A stretch of DNA of 8,783 bases, taken from NCBI GenBank assembly GCA_039029915.1, contig JBCCFD010000346.1:1-8783 (forward strand). Direction: 5' to 3'. Shown here in pieces: positions 1-6,426 of the stretch (its first letter is position 1; each line of letters opens with the position of its first letter). Made by a program: the position numbers and the translations under genes. The notes under the pieces were generated by a model. That model searched no databases. It was not told where the DNA came from and was given only the letters and a program-made list of their open reading frames with translations. The stretch comes from QQUD01 sp039029915 (GTDB taxonomy: Bacteria; Chloroflexota; Anaerolineae; Promineifilales; Promineifilaceae).

Positions 1-117
1 GCAACGGCGGAACCTAAGGTTTTGACAAGCAGTTTGGATCAATTAAACCGGCAAAGGGAGTTTGTCAAAACATTAAACAATTATCGGTTTCTAAACTATT
101 TCAATTCGCACGGCTGA
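1..117 (+). CDS. C-terminal end of an unidentified protein (5' partial)
   Basis: Only frame 1 is open from the left edge: it runs 38 codons and ends at TGA (115-117). The other two forward frames stop within 25 bases. The 38-residue tail is hydrophilic and helix-prone (it contains LDQLNRQREFVKTLNNYR) and its composition is typical of real protein, so I read it as the 3' end of a gene starting outside the window. No family can be named. It is on the same strand as the SufT-like gene, 148 bases upstream, but a repeat-rich spacer separates them, so an operon is not evident. A chance open stretch of this length cannot be excluded. Confidence 0.42.
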   Translation, partial: ATAEPKVLTSSLDQLNRQREFVKTLNNYRFLNYFNSHG

Positions 118-171
118 GGCATCACACGGAGCACAGAAAAAACGCCAGATAACAAGTAGAATATTGAATAA

Positions 172-238
172 AAGTAATAAGTAATGAGTAAAAAGTAGGG
201 AATACTTTGAACTTTTCACTTTTCGCTTTACACTTTGT
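172..238. repeat. Degenerate heptanucleotide repeats in two opposed arms
   Basis: The left arm is four consecutive 7-mers: AAGTAAT, AAGTAAT, GAGTAAA, AAGTAGG (172-199). After an 11-base spacer the right arm is another four: ACTTTTC, ACTTTTC, GCTTTAC, ACTTTGT (211-238). The right arm is roughly the complement of the left (AAAGT-type units), so the block can fold into a long imperfect AT-rich hairpin. It resembles the short tandemly repeated heptamers (STRR) known from filamentous cyanobacteria. It ends 27 bases before the SufT-like start codon, so it would lie in or just before that gene's leader. Function unknown. Confidence 0.65.
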
Positions 239-250
239 TCACTAACTAAT

Positions 251-258
251 TTGGAGAG
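251..258 (+). promoter_or_regulatory. Shine-Dalgarno site fixing the start of the SufT-like gene
   Basis: TTGGAGAG lies 7 bases before ATG 266. The frame could be extended to TTG 251, but that codon is part of the ribosome binding site itself, so ATG 266 is the start. Confidence 0.7.
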
Positions 259-265
259 ATATAAA

Positions 266-571
266 ATGATCACCAGTAAAGATGAAGCCCTAGTTGAATC
301 ACTCCGCGCAGTGATTGACCCTGAAATTGGATTAAATATTGTTGAACTTGGTTTACTTCGTGATATCGAGGTCAATGAAGAAGATGATACCGCAAAAATC
401 ACAATGATTTTGACGACACCGTTTTGCCCTTATGGCCCGCAAATTATTGAACAAGTACGGGTCGTGGCTAATCAAGTGATGTCTGGTGGTGTCGTCGTAG
501 AAATTGGTACAGAGCTCTGGGATCCATCAATGATGGAAGAAGGTGCCGGTGGTGATTGGGGCCTTTTCTAG
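266..571 (+). CDS. MIP18/SufT family (DUF59) iron-sulfur assembly protein
   Basis: 101 residues, essentially a single MIP18 (DUF59) domain. The diagnostic stretch DPEIGLNIVELGL is at 18-30 and the TTPFCPYGP segment at 50-58 carries the family's conserved cysteine (C54). Proteins of this family (SufT, PaaD, eukaryotic MIP18/CIA2) help mature Fe-S proteins in the cytosol. The C-terminus ends in an acidic WDPSMMEE tail typical of the short SufT-like members. I chose ATG 266 because GGAGAG precedes it at normal spacing. No suf or paa genes are visible beside it: the next gene is 267 bases away beyond a terminator, so it seems monocistronic in this window. The family call is firm. The exact role (general SUF maturation versus a specific client) is inferred, so no symbol is given. 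Confidence 0.88.
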   Translation: MITSKDEALVESLRAVIDPEIGLNIVELGLLRDIEVNEEDDTAKITMILTTPFCPYGPQIIEQVRVVANQVMSGGVVVEIGTELWDPSMMEEGAGGDWGLF

Positions 572-638
572 CCTGGTTACACACCCCATTTAAAGACTGC
601 GCTAAAGTCTCAAATACCTTTTTGTTCTCCATTTAGCT

Positions 639-702
639 CTTTGTTACCGAAGTTTTTAAACACTTCTTTTCTGAAAAAACTAAAATTTCTTTTGTAACAA
701 AG
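639..702. repeat. Imperfect inverted repeat after the SufT-like gene
   Basis: CTTTGTTAC (639-647) is perfectly complementary to GTAACAAAG (694-702), with a 46-base AT-rich loop. The loop is too long for an intrinsic terminator. It may be the remnant of a small mobile repeat or an mRNA 3' structure. Apart from this and the terminator below, the 267-base spacer after 571 shows nothing else recognisable. Confidence 0.35.
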
Positions 703-749
703 TATTTAGCCTAATCATAAAAAGCTATTTATTAAAAAAAAATTCGCGT

Positions 750-779
750 AAAGCCGTTCAAATTACGAACGGCTTTTTC
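750..779 (+). terminator. Rho-independent terminator
   Basis: AAAGCCGTTC (750-759) pairs perfectly with GAACGGCTTT (767-776) across a 7-base loop, followed by a T-rich run (TTTTTCCTTTT). It would end transcripts coming from the SufT-like gene about 180 bases upstream and insulate the photolyase promoter. Confidence 0.82.
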
Positions 780-823
780 CTTTTAATGACTTGATTTTTA
801 ATGGGCCATATGCATTACCCCAT

Positions 824-832
824 TGCTATAAT
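824..832 (+). promoter_or_regulatory. Extended -10 promoter (TGCTATAAT) of the photolyase gene
   Basis: TGC followed by a perfect TATAAT (827-832) lies 6 bases before ATG 839. A transcript from this -10 should start about 7 bases downstream, at the A of the start codon, giving a leaderless mRNA. There is no -35 match at 17 bases and no Shine-Dalgarno sequence, which fits an extended -10 promoter and leaderless translation. Confidence 0.55.
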
Positions 833-838
833 CAAAAT

Positions 839-2272
839 ATGAAGCAAGCACAAATTGTATGGTTTAAGCGAGACCTACGGATATTAGATCACGGTCCGCT
901 GAGTGAGGCCGCAAATCGAGGATCAATTATTCCGCTATATATCATTGAACCTGCTGTTATCAAGGCTGCAGATTATTCAGGGCGTCATTGGGAATTTACT
1001 CGGAACTGCTTATTAGCATTACGTCGCTCTTTGGCAAATCTGGGTCAACCGCTTATTGTTCGCAAAGGAACAGCCATTCACGCTTTTAAGGCAATCTGCG
1101 AACAGTTTGAAATTACGGCCGTTTATGCTCCCGAAGAAACGGGGAATGAAATCACCTTTGAACGTGACCAGCGAGTGCGGCGCTGGCTCAAAAATCAGGG
1201 CATTCCTTTGATTGAAATGCCAAACAATGGGGTTGTGCGGGGTCTAAAAAATCGTGACGATTGGCAGGGAATTCGTGATAAGCGAATGCGTCAACCAATT
1301 TACCAGCCGCCAAAGGCGCTTCAACCTATCAAAATTTCTATAGGTGAAATTCCAACTTGTTCAGATATTGGACTTTCCAGCGATCCAATTCAACAATCTC
1401 CCTCTGAAGGTGAGACAGCCGCACGGGAAACCCTATTATCGTTTCTCAACAGCCGAGGGCAAAACTACGTCAAAGGAATGTCTAGCCCCCTAACAGCGTT
1501 TGATGCCTGTTCACGGTTAAGCCCTTATCTGGCTCAAGGTGTCATCTCCAGCAGGGTGGTGCTCCGCGTATGTAAACGGCCGTCTACTCAGCTTGCCCCC
1601 TTTACGGTGCAAGCGTTTGAAAGCCGCCTGGCATGGCGTGACCACTTCATTCAAAAATTGGAAATGGAGCCAGAAATTGAGTATCAAAGCTATGTTCGGG
1701 CGTTTGACCAAATGAGATCGTTTGATGCTGAAAAGTTTGAGCGGTGGGCGACTGGGCAGACGGGTTATCCCTTCGTGGATGCCTGCATGCGCTGCCTGCA
1801 AGCAACAGGCTGGCAAAACTTTCGAATGCGCGCTATGCTGATTTCTTTTGCAGCCCATGAGCTTTGGCTTCCTTGGCAAAAGCCTGCCCTCCATTTAGCT
1901 AAGTTGTTTACGGATTACGAACCCGGCATTCATTACCCACAAATCCAAATGCAAAGTGGCACCACGGGCAATAAAACATTGCGCATATATGACTCAGTTA
2001 AGCAAAGCATAACGCACGATCCTGAAGCAAAGTTTATTAAGAAATGGGTGCCTGAGTTGCGTGATGTGCCGGCTGTCATTGCCCACACACCGTGGAAAAG
2101 CATGGTGCCCATCAGAGGGTATATACCCCAAATAGTTAATCGAAAAACGGCCGTTTCCCATGCCCGCTCGGAAATCACACGCCTGCGCAGCGACCCTCTC
2201 ATTCTTGATGAAATTGCGGCTGTGCATGAAAAGCATGGCAGTCGTAAACCAAGCAGGCAAAAATTTACCTAG
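839..2272 (+). CDS. Photolyase/cryptochrome-family flavoprotein
   Basis: 477 residues, normal for the family. The N-terminal antenna domain (about 1-165) opens with WFKRDLR (8-14). The FAD-binding helical domain follows: SRLSPYLAQGVISS (225-238), WRDHF (266-270), GQTGYPFVDACMRCLQATGW (306-325), FRMRAML (328-334), then the HDP..FI..WVPEL block (393-407). Known members use FADH- and blue light to repair pyrimidine dimers or act as photoreceptors. By alignment to E. coli PhrB, equivalents of W306 and W359 are visible (W303, W346), but the NNGGWQW loop is replaced by HYPQIQMQ (365-372), so W382 and W384 become Gln. I recall related bacterial proteins sharing this loop, so it may mark a subfamily. 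ATG 839 was chosen over the upstream TTG 791 because homology begins there and a promoter overlaps the extension. Its stop overlaps that of the convergent gene. Confidence 0.9.
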   Translation: MKQAQIVWFKRDLRILDHGPLSEAANRGSIIPLYIIEPAVIKAADYSGRHWEFTRNCLLALRRSLANLGQPLIVRKGTAIHAFKAICEQFEITAVYAPEETGNEITFERDQRVRRWLKNQGIPLIEMPNNGVVRGLKNRDDWQGIRDKRMRQPIYQPPKALQPIKISIGEIPTCSDIGLSSDPIQQSPSEGETAARETLLSFLNSRGQNYVKGMSSPLTAFDACSRLSPYLAQGVISSRVVLRVCKRPSTQLAPFTVQAFESRLAWRDHFIQKLEMEPEIEYQSYVRAFDQMRSFDAEKFERWATGQTGYPFVDACMRCLQATGWQNFRMRAMLISFAAHELWLPWQKPALHLAKLFTDYEPGIHYPQIQMQSGTTGNKTLRIYDSVKQSITHDPEAKFIKKWVPELRDVPAVIAHTPWKSMVPIRGYIPQIVNRKTAVSHARSEITRLRSDPLILDEIAAVHEKHGSRKPSRQKFT

Positions 2273-2712
2273 CTTGCAACTATATAAACGGCCGTTGTGA
2301 TGCCATCAACATCACAATCTTTAACAAACCCAGCCTTTTCGTAAAGTCGCTCAGCCACTTTGTTGCTGCTGTGATATGCGATTTTGATTTTCTTGATACC
2401 CGATGTGCTTTGCATGTTTTTAATAACAGCCTCAAGCGCGGAACGGCCGTAACCTTGCCCTTGATACGCCTGATCAATCATAAACCTAAATATCTTCCAC
2501 TCCCCAGAACTATCTTCGATGCCGTATAGCACATAACCAATCAACAACCTGTCTGAGTAAATCGCTCTTGATTGGGCGGCAGGATAAAATTGTGCTTCAG
2601 CAATTGAGTAAAGATTAGAAGGAACAAACTCTTTTTGTTCAGCCAACAAATCTAATTTGGCAACCGCTTTCCAGTTGGATTTGGTAAGCGGCACCAGCTG
2701 TACATCGATCAT
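2269..2712 (-). CDS. GNAT acetyltransferase, spermidine/diamine acetyltransferase-like
   Basis: 147 residues, a complete single GNAT domain. The acetyl-CoA pyrophosphate loop is QGQGYG (84-89; family pattern Q/R-x-x-G-x-G/A). It follows the beta-4 strand FRFMID (75-80) and precedes the motif B segment SSNKVAERLYEKAGF (115-129), whose Tyr124 occupies the usual general-acid position. The N-terminal FVPSNLYSIAEA (29-40) resembles the substrate region of BltD/PaiA-type polyamine acetyltransferases, so acetylation of spermidine or a related amine is likely but inferred. The start is supported by GGAGCAGGAAAT just ahead of ATG. The PPC-domain gene ends 51 bases upstream on the same strand, so the two may be co-transcribed. 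The stop shares a CTAG with the convergent photolyase stop. Confidence 0.85.
   Translation of the reverse strand: MIDVQLVPLTKSNWKAVAKLDLLAEQKEFVPSNLYSIAEAQFYPAAQSRAIYSDRLLIGYVLYGIEDSSGEWKIFRFMIDQAYQGQGYGRSALEAVIKNMQSTSGIKKIKIAYHSSNKVAERLYEKAGFVKDCDVDGITTAVYIVAS
2295..2317. other. Perfect 8-bp hairpin at the convergent gene ends
   Basis: TTGTGATG (2295-2302) and CATCACAA (2310-2317) form a perfect stem with a 7-base loop, 22 bases past the photolyase stop and inside the last codons of the acetyltransferase gene. No T-run follows on the + strand, so it is at most a weak or factor-assisted end signal for the photolyase transcript. Confidence 0.35.
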
Positions 2713-2763
2713 ATTTCCTGCTCCAATTTTGATTTGTCAAAGCTATCAGATCCTCATCAGCCA

Positions 2764-3462
2764 CTAATTAATCGTTAGTTCATAGCTCCCTTCATTCCAA
2801 CCATCCACCCGAATTGTGTAGGTTCCGTTGGCAGGAAGCTGGTAACTTTGAATCAATGCCCCTAAATTTGCCCCACTATCATCATCTTCGATGAGCAAAT
2901 TGCCATTGGCATCTAATATGCCCACCCGCGGATCAGGATTAGAACCGTCAATTGGATTCACCTGAATCGTAATCGTTTGACCAGCTTGACCGTCAAATGA
3001 CCAATCATGAATATCTAAAAAGCCATCAATTGTATCTCTCACCGGTTGATTCAGGCTCACGGTGCCTTTTGGAGTGCCATCTCGCATTGTGCTAATACCT
3101 GTAGAGAACGAGATTGAGCCATCTTCACCTGTTTTTGTTGTGCCCTCTGATTGAGATGGCACAATAACAACCCCTTGATCAATACTTTCAGCAATTAGAT
3201 TATTGGTTGCTTGAAACGCCAGAACCAAAGGAAAGGCAATAGTTAATATAAAGACGATTGTGCCGGCAACCATGACGTCAATAAAATCGAGCCTTTTTGC
3301 GTTTAACCAAGCCCAAATGTAGCCATAAGGAGAAATAAAGAATCCAGCAATGGCATGAAGCAGAGATTGCTCACGATATTGATGATAAAAAATGAAAATT
3401 GCAAATGCAAAGGTCAGCAAATAAAGAAGCACTGAAACTGAAATAATCCCGATTTGTAACAT
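2764..3462 (-). CDS. Two-TM membrane protein with an extracytoplasmic PPC domain
   Basis: 232 residues. A hydrophobic segment at about 4-26 is followed by an aromatic stretch (37-54) and a second strong membrane helix at about 62-84. Then comes a polar Ser/Thr/Gly linker (about 95-132) and a beta-rich C-terminal domain (about 133-232). That domain has the bacterial pre-peptidase C-terminal (PPC) pattern: DWSFDGQAGQTITIQV (153-168), GILDANGNLL, DDDSG, then the closing GTYTIRVDGWNEGSYELTI. PPC domains are non-catalytic jelly-roll-like modules usually attached to secreted enzymes. Here no enzyme domain is present, so it is probably a membrane-anchored envelope or sensor-like protein. ATG 3462 has AAAAGGA at good spacing. 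A copy of the 110-bp repeat ends 14 bases upstream. The acetyltransferase gene follows 51 bases downstream. Function unknown. Confidence 0.75.
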   Translation of the reverse strand: MLQIGIISVSVLLYLLTFAFAIFIFYHQYREQSLLHAIAGFFISPYGYIWAWLNAKRLDFIDVMVAGTIVFILTIAFPLVLAFQATNNLIAESIDQGVVIVPSQSEGTTKTGEDGSISFSTGISTMRDGTPKGTVSLNQPVRDTIDGFLDIHDWSFDGQAGQTITIQVNPIDGSNPDPRVGILDANGNLLIEDDDSGANLGALIQSYQLPANGTYTIRVDGWNEGSYELTIN

Positions 3463-3476
3463 TTCTTTGTCCTTTT

Positions 3477-3586
3477 ACGTCAAAACCAAAATGTATCTTG
3501 AAAACAAGAGGTTGAGTTTTTAGTTTTCACCGAGCGAATTTCGCACTTCTACCCTGTTATATTCCAAGATATTTTGTGAAATTCAC
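3477..3586. repeat. Copy A of a 110-bp inverted-repeat-rich element
   Basis: It aligns without gaps to 6427-6536. Within the 78-base core (3494-3571 versus 6444-6521) I count 55 identities, and 50 of 58 outside one divergent 20-base patch. The core is bounded by TATCTTGAAA and TTCCAAGATA, an inverted pair with one mismatch. It lies 14 bases upstream of the PPC-protein start, in the same orientation to its gene as copy B. It could be a shared regulatory leader or a MITE-like repeat. Confidence 0.75.
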
Positions 3587-3830
3587 CAATATTGAATCGT
3601 TGTCTGCTAATTCAATACAAAGAACCATTTAAATTGTTCACTCCACCACAATAAACGCTGCGATAGAAAAAATTTAGACAGCGTGCTTTTCTTTATGGTG
3701 ACGGAAAATTTTTTCCAAATTCATTTCAAAAAGATTTCTCCAGTCGATTTATTTGCTGATACGCTTAAAACGGCCGTTAATTATTTACCCCCCTTCAACA
3801 ATGCGTTTCCATACTCTCTAAGCTAGCCGT
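3587..3830. other. Divergent intergenic spacer, mostly unexplained
   Basis: This is the remainder of the long spacer between the PPC-protein gene and the aldehyde oxidoreductase gene. It holds an 8-bp inverted pair TATTGAAT/ATTCAATA (3590-3597, 3610-3617) and one intergenic ACGGCCGT palindrome (3770-3777). I see no small gene with a ribosome binding site on either strand. Confidence 0.5.
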
Positions 3831-3848
3831 TTGTGACGAAAATCACAA
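3831..3848. promoter_or_regulatory. CRP/FNR-family operator upstream of the aldehyde oxidoreductase gene
   Basis: TTGTGA-CGAAAA-TCACAA is a perfect 6+6 inverted repeat with a 6-base spacer and matches the CRP-type half-site TGTGA-N6-TCACA exactly. It ends 3 bases before the predicted -35 of the downstream gene. Regulation by a CRP/FNR-superfamily protein (cAMP, redox, NO or CO sensing) is inferred. The regulator is not in this window. Confidence 0.68.
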
Positions 3849-3851
3849 TTG

Positions 3852-3880
3852 ATGACTGCTCAGCTTATCTACGCTAAAAT
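3852..3880 (+). promoter_or_regulatory. Predicted sigma-70 promoter of the aldehyde oxidoreductase gene
   Basis: ATGACT (3852-3857, 4 of 6 to TTGACA) and TAAAAT (3875-3880, 5 of 6 to TATAAT) are separated by 17 bases. The start point would be near 3887, leaving a leader of about 34 bases and putting the operator centre near -47. That is close to, but not exactly, the class II activator position. Confidence 0.45.
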
Positions 3881-3920
3881 ATTAAATAATCATATCCCTC
3901 ACCCACAAGGAAATTCCCAA

Positions 3921-5660
3921 ATGCGCACTTACTACGATATCTATCTCAACGATCAACAAATTGAATCACAAGAGCTACACGGCGAAGAAATAATCAAAGC
4001 CGGACGGTATCTCATCACAAAAAAATGTCTCGAAAGCAATATTGCTGAGGTCGATCCGCTTGGACCAGATAACATTTTAATTTTTTCAGCAGGCCCTTTT
4101 GCCGGTACAAGCTTCTCAAATGCAAACCGCACCAGCGTCGGGTGTAAAAGCCCGCTCACAGGGGGTATCAAAGAAGCAAATGGGGGCGGTACATTTAGTT
4201 TCGCCTTGGGCCAGCTAGAAATAGCAGGATTTACACTACACGGCGTAGCAAAAGATTGGAGCATTATCCACTTTAAGAGAGACGGCACAATTAGCTTTGA
4301 TTCAGCAGATGGGTTCTTAGGTATGGGCAATTTTGAAACGGCTGAGAAATTGCATGAAAAATATGGCAAAAAGGTGTCGCTGGGGCTGTGCAGCAACGTG
4401 GGTGAATATCAAGGTCTTCTTGCGGGCATATCCTTTAGCGATTCACAAAGGCGGCCAGCGCGGATTGCAGCACGCGGTGGGGTCGGGGCCGTTATGGGTA
4501 GTAAAAAAATAAAAGCAATCGTGGTTGATAAGGACAAGGCCCCGAACTTTGTTGATAAAAAATCAGTCAACATGGCTATTCGCGAATACTCATCTGCCCT
4601 ACGTGACAATCCCCTGATTGTTACCTTTTTTAATAAAGTAGGCACGATGGGCATGGCAGATTACACCAATCACGTTGGGGGGTTGCCCGTCCGCAACTTC
4701 AGCGCGGGCACAATGGTTGATGCCAGCAAAGAAACCTTCAAAATGGGCGGGGAATACATTACAGAGCAGAATAAAATGCGGGGTGGCAAGAACACCCACG
4801 CCTGCATGCCAGGCTGTGTTATCCAGTGCAGCAATGTCTATGCTGATGCTGATGGAAAAGAGGTCGTTTCACCCGTTGAGTATGAAACGCTTGGCTTACT
4901 AGGCACCAATTGTGGCATCTCCGATCCTGATGAGCTCGCTGCTCTTAATTACATCGCAAACGATCTAGGTATCGACACAATTGAGACTGGTGCCATGATT
5001 GCCGTGCTAATGGAAGCAGGTCTAGGTGAATTTGGTGATGTTAACTTTATGATTGAGGCTCTAAAAGAAATTAGAGACGGATCTGAAAAAGGGAAAATTT
5101 TTGCGTCTGGAACTGCCCGCGCCGGTGAATATTATAATGTTGCACGAATCCCGGTGATTAAAAAACAGGGTATTAGTGCGTATGATCCCCGCGTCATTGA
5201 AGTTACGGGCATCACAATGATGGTTACTGCTCAAGGGGCTGACCATACGGCGGGGAATGTAGCCCGCTACAAGTCGAAAGAGAAAGGCGTAGATGATTTA
5301 CTGAAAGCTAGTCTCGGTGCCCAAATTGTTTCAGCAGCAACAGATTCACTTGGACTATGCGTCTTTGGTGGGGCAGTGACCACTCAAAAACTTGATTTTA
5401 TTATTGACAGTCTGAACAAAGCCCACGGCACTGAACTCAGCGAAGACTTCTTCCATGAGTTAGGCAAAGAAACGCTCCGGCTTGAAAAGGAATTTAATCG
5501 ACGTGCCGGTTTTACCGATGCAGACGATGAACTACCTGATTTTTTCTATACCGAAGCGATTAATCCATCAGAAGATGTGGCTCGGTTCCACGGCAAAGAC
5601 GTCCACGGTATTTATGATAGCCTAGGCGATAGTGTGGCATTGCGAGATTATGGAAGGTAA
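3921..5660 (+). CDS. Tungsten-dependent aldehyde:ferredoxin oxidoreductase family protein
   Basis: 579 residues, near the usual AOR length of about 600. Visible landmarks are VDPLGPDN (44-51), the RTSVGCKSPLTGG segment (70-82), the pterin-binding ARGGVGAVMGSK (184-195), YETLGLLGTNCGISD (321-335), DLGIDTIETGA (348-358), TAQGADH (436-442) and DSLGLC (475-480). Cluster ligands are predicted as C295, C299, C303 and C480. The first triplet is C-x3-C-x3-C, whereas Pyrococcus AOR has C-x2-C-x3-C. Family enzymes oxidise aldehydes to acids with ferredoxin using a bis-pterin tungsten cofactor and one 4Fe-4S cluster; substrate here unknown. The N-terminus (1-40) is divergent. ATG 3921 is preferred because AAGGAAA precedes it; the in-frame ATG 3852 lies in the promoter and has no ribosome site. 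Tandem stops TAA-TAG end it. No cofactor or MoaD-like gene is adjacent. Confidence 0.9.
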   Translation: MRTYYDIYLNDQQIESQELHGEEIIKAGRYLITKKCLESNIAEVDPLGPDNILIFSAGPFAGTSFSNANRTSVGCKSPLTGGIKEANGGGTFSFALGQLEIAGFTLHGVAKDWSIIHFKRDGTISFDSADGFLGMGNFETAEKLHEKYGKKVSLGLCSNVGEYQGLLAGISFSDSQRRPARIAARGGVGAVMGSKKIKAIVVDKDKAPNFVDKKSVNMAIREYSSALRDNPLIVTFFNKVGTMGMADYTNHVGGLPVRNFSAGTMVDASKETFKMGGEYITEQNKMRGGKNTHACMPGCVIQCSNVYADADGKEVVSPVEYETLGLLGTNCGISDPDELAALNYIANDLGIDTIETGAMIAVLMEAGLGEFGDVNFMIEALKEIRDGSEKGKIFASGTARAGEYYNVARIPVIKKQGISAYDPRVIEVTGITMMVTAQGADHTAGNVARYKSKEKGVDDLLKASLGAQIVSAATDSLGLCVFGGAVTTQKLDFIIDSLNKAHGTELSEDFFHELGKETLRLEKEFNRRAGFTDADDELPDFFYTEAINPSEDVARFHGKDVHGIYDSLGDSVALRDYGR

Positions 5661-5723
5661 TAGGCAGAATTTAATTTACTGCTAAGATGCAATGGTGTTT
5701 TTAGTCTAGAAATTAACATACTA

Positions 5724-5759
5724 AAAAAGGTGGCTTGGAAAATTCCAAGCCACCTTTTT
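5724..5759. terminator. Strong bidirectional rho-independent terminator
   Basis: GGTGGCTTGGAA (5729-5740) pairs perfectly with TTCCAAGCCACC (5743-5754). The stem is flanked by an A-run on the left and a T-run on the right, so it has a U-tract on both strands. It lies between the converging aldehyde oxidoreductase (stop 5660) and lipoprotein (stop 5764) genes and would end both. Confidence 0.92.
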
Positions 5760-5763
5760 ATGA

Positions 5764-6375
5764 TTAGCTTTGTCCGTCTGGGGTTAGGAACTCGACGTCT
5801 AAGTTAAAAAAGGCATATTCAGGATTGTGAACACCTTGAATGCAAGTGAGCCAACCGTTGTACCAAGTTTCTGGCGGTTCGATACCTTCTGTTGTTAAAG
5901 GATCAACTTTTGGAATAATTGGGGATTCTAAACGTGGTGAATTCTCAAATTTTTGATTACAACTAATAGTGTACGAGCTAAATCCAGATTGAAAATCAAT
6001 ATAATCATCCTTAATTCGATCTGTTAAATCTGTCAAATTAGCAAAGCAAGCCGCTCTATCTGCTCCTTCCAACAATTCTCCATTTTCATCAAAACATCTG
6101 ATAAAGCCCTCATCATATGTACTGACAACACCATTAATGTCAATGCGGAATGATTCCATCGTGTCATACATTTGGGTACATTGGTTACGATTTGCTGGTG
6201 TTGGCGGATCCCAGTTCCCACTACCAAGACCATTTTCAGCAGCTAAATTAACAGAATTTTGCAAATCAGTTTCAGCTAAATCTGAGGGGGTTATTCCACA
6301 ACTTGCTATTCCGATAATAACCAATAAAAACAACATTATCAGACTGCCAACAACAGCTATTCTTCTATGAAGCAT
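5764..6375 (-). CDS. Orphan lipoprotein, cysteine-rich
   Basis: 203 residues. The N-terminus is a classical lipoprotein signal: positive MLHRR, hydrophobic core 6-23 and lipobox IASC with the lipidated cysteine at 26. The mature part is acidic and carries five further cysteines (C66, C94, C110, C139, C178), which in an exported protein suggests disulfides with one unpaired, or a metal or cofactor site. There are Pro-rich stretches near 56-60 and 147-168. I do not recognise the family. ATG 6375 has TAGGAGA at ideal spacing. It shares its terminator with the aldehyde oxidoreductase gene and has copy B of the 110-bp repeat about 50 bases upstream, the arrangement seen at the PPC-protein gene. 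A surface-anchored protein of unknown function is the most that can be said. Confidence 0.8.
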   Translation of the reverse strand: MLHRRIAVVGSLIMLFLLVIIGIASCGITPSDLAETDLQNSVNLAAENGLGSGNWDPPTPANRNQCTQMYDTMESFRIDINGVVSTYDEGFIRCFDENGELLEGADRAACFANLTDLTDRIKDDYIDFQSGFSSYTISCNQKFENSPRLESPIIPKVDPLTTEGIEPPETWYNGWLTCIQGVHNPEYAFFNLDVEFLTPDGQS

Positions 6376-6426
6376 ACGTTCTCCTACGGCGATGTGTCTT
6401 GCATTGCAAAGACAAGTTAATCAATT

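Noticed and set aside
91..402. Antisense open frame of about 100 codons over the SufT-like gene start
   Set aside because: It is low-complexity and Ser/Leu-rich, runs across the heptamer repeats and opposes a clearly real gene.
1517..1894. Antisense open frame inside the photolyase gene
   Set aside because: It mirrors a conserved coding region and has no recognisable protein features.
1933..2260. Two antisense open frames near the photolyase 3' end
   Set aside because: They overlap each other and the conserved FAD-domain coding sequence, with no ribosome site of note.
3590..3617. Hairpin TATTGAAT/ATTCAATA as a terminator or operator
   Set aside because: The stem is only 8 bp, AT-rich and has no T-run, and such pairs are expected by chance in AT-rich spacer.
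3852..3920. Longer aldehyde oxidoreductase starting at ATG 3852
   Set aside because: That codon lies in the predicted -35 next to the operator, has no ribosome site, and the extra residues do not match the family start. AAGGAAA precedes ATG 3921.
3953..4799. Antisense open frames across the first half of the aldehyde oxidoreductase gene
   Set aside because: They are shadows of a strongly conserved enzyme, and their composition looks like reverse translation of its motifs.
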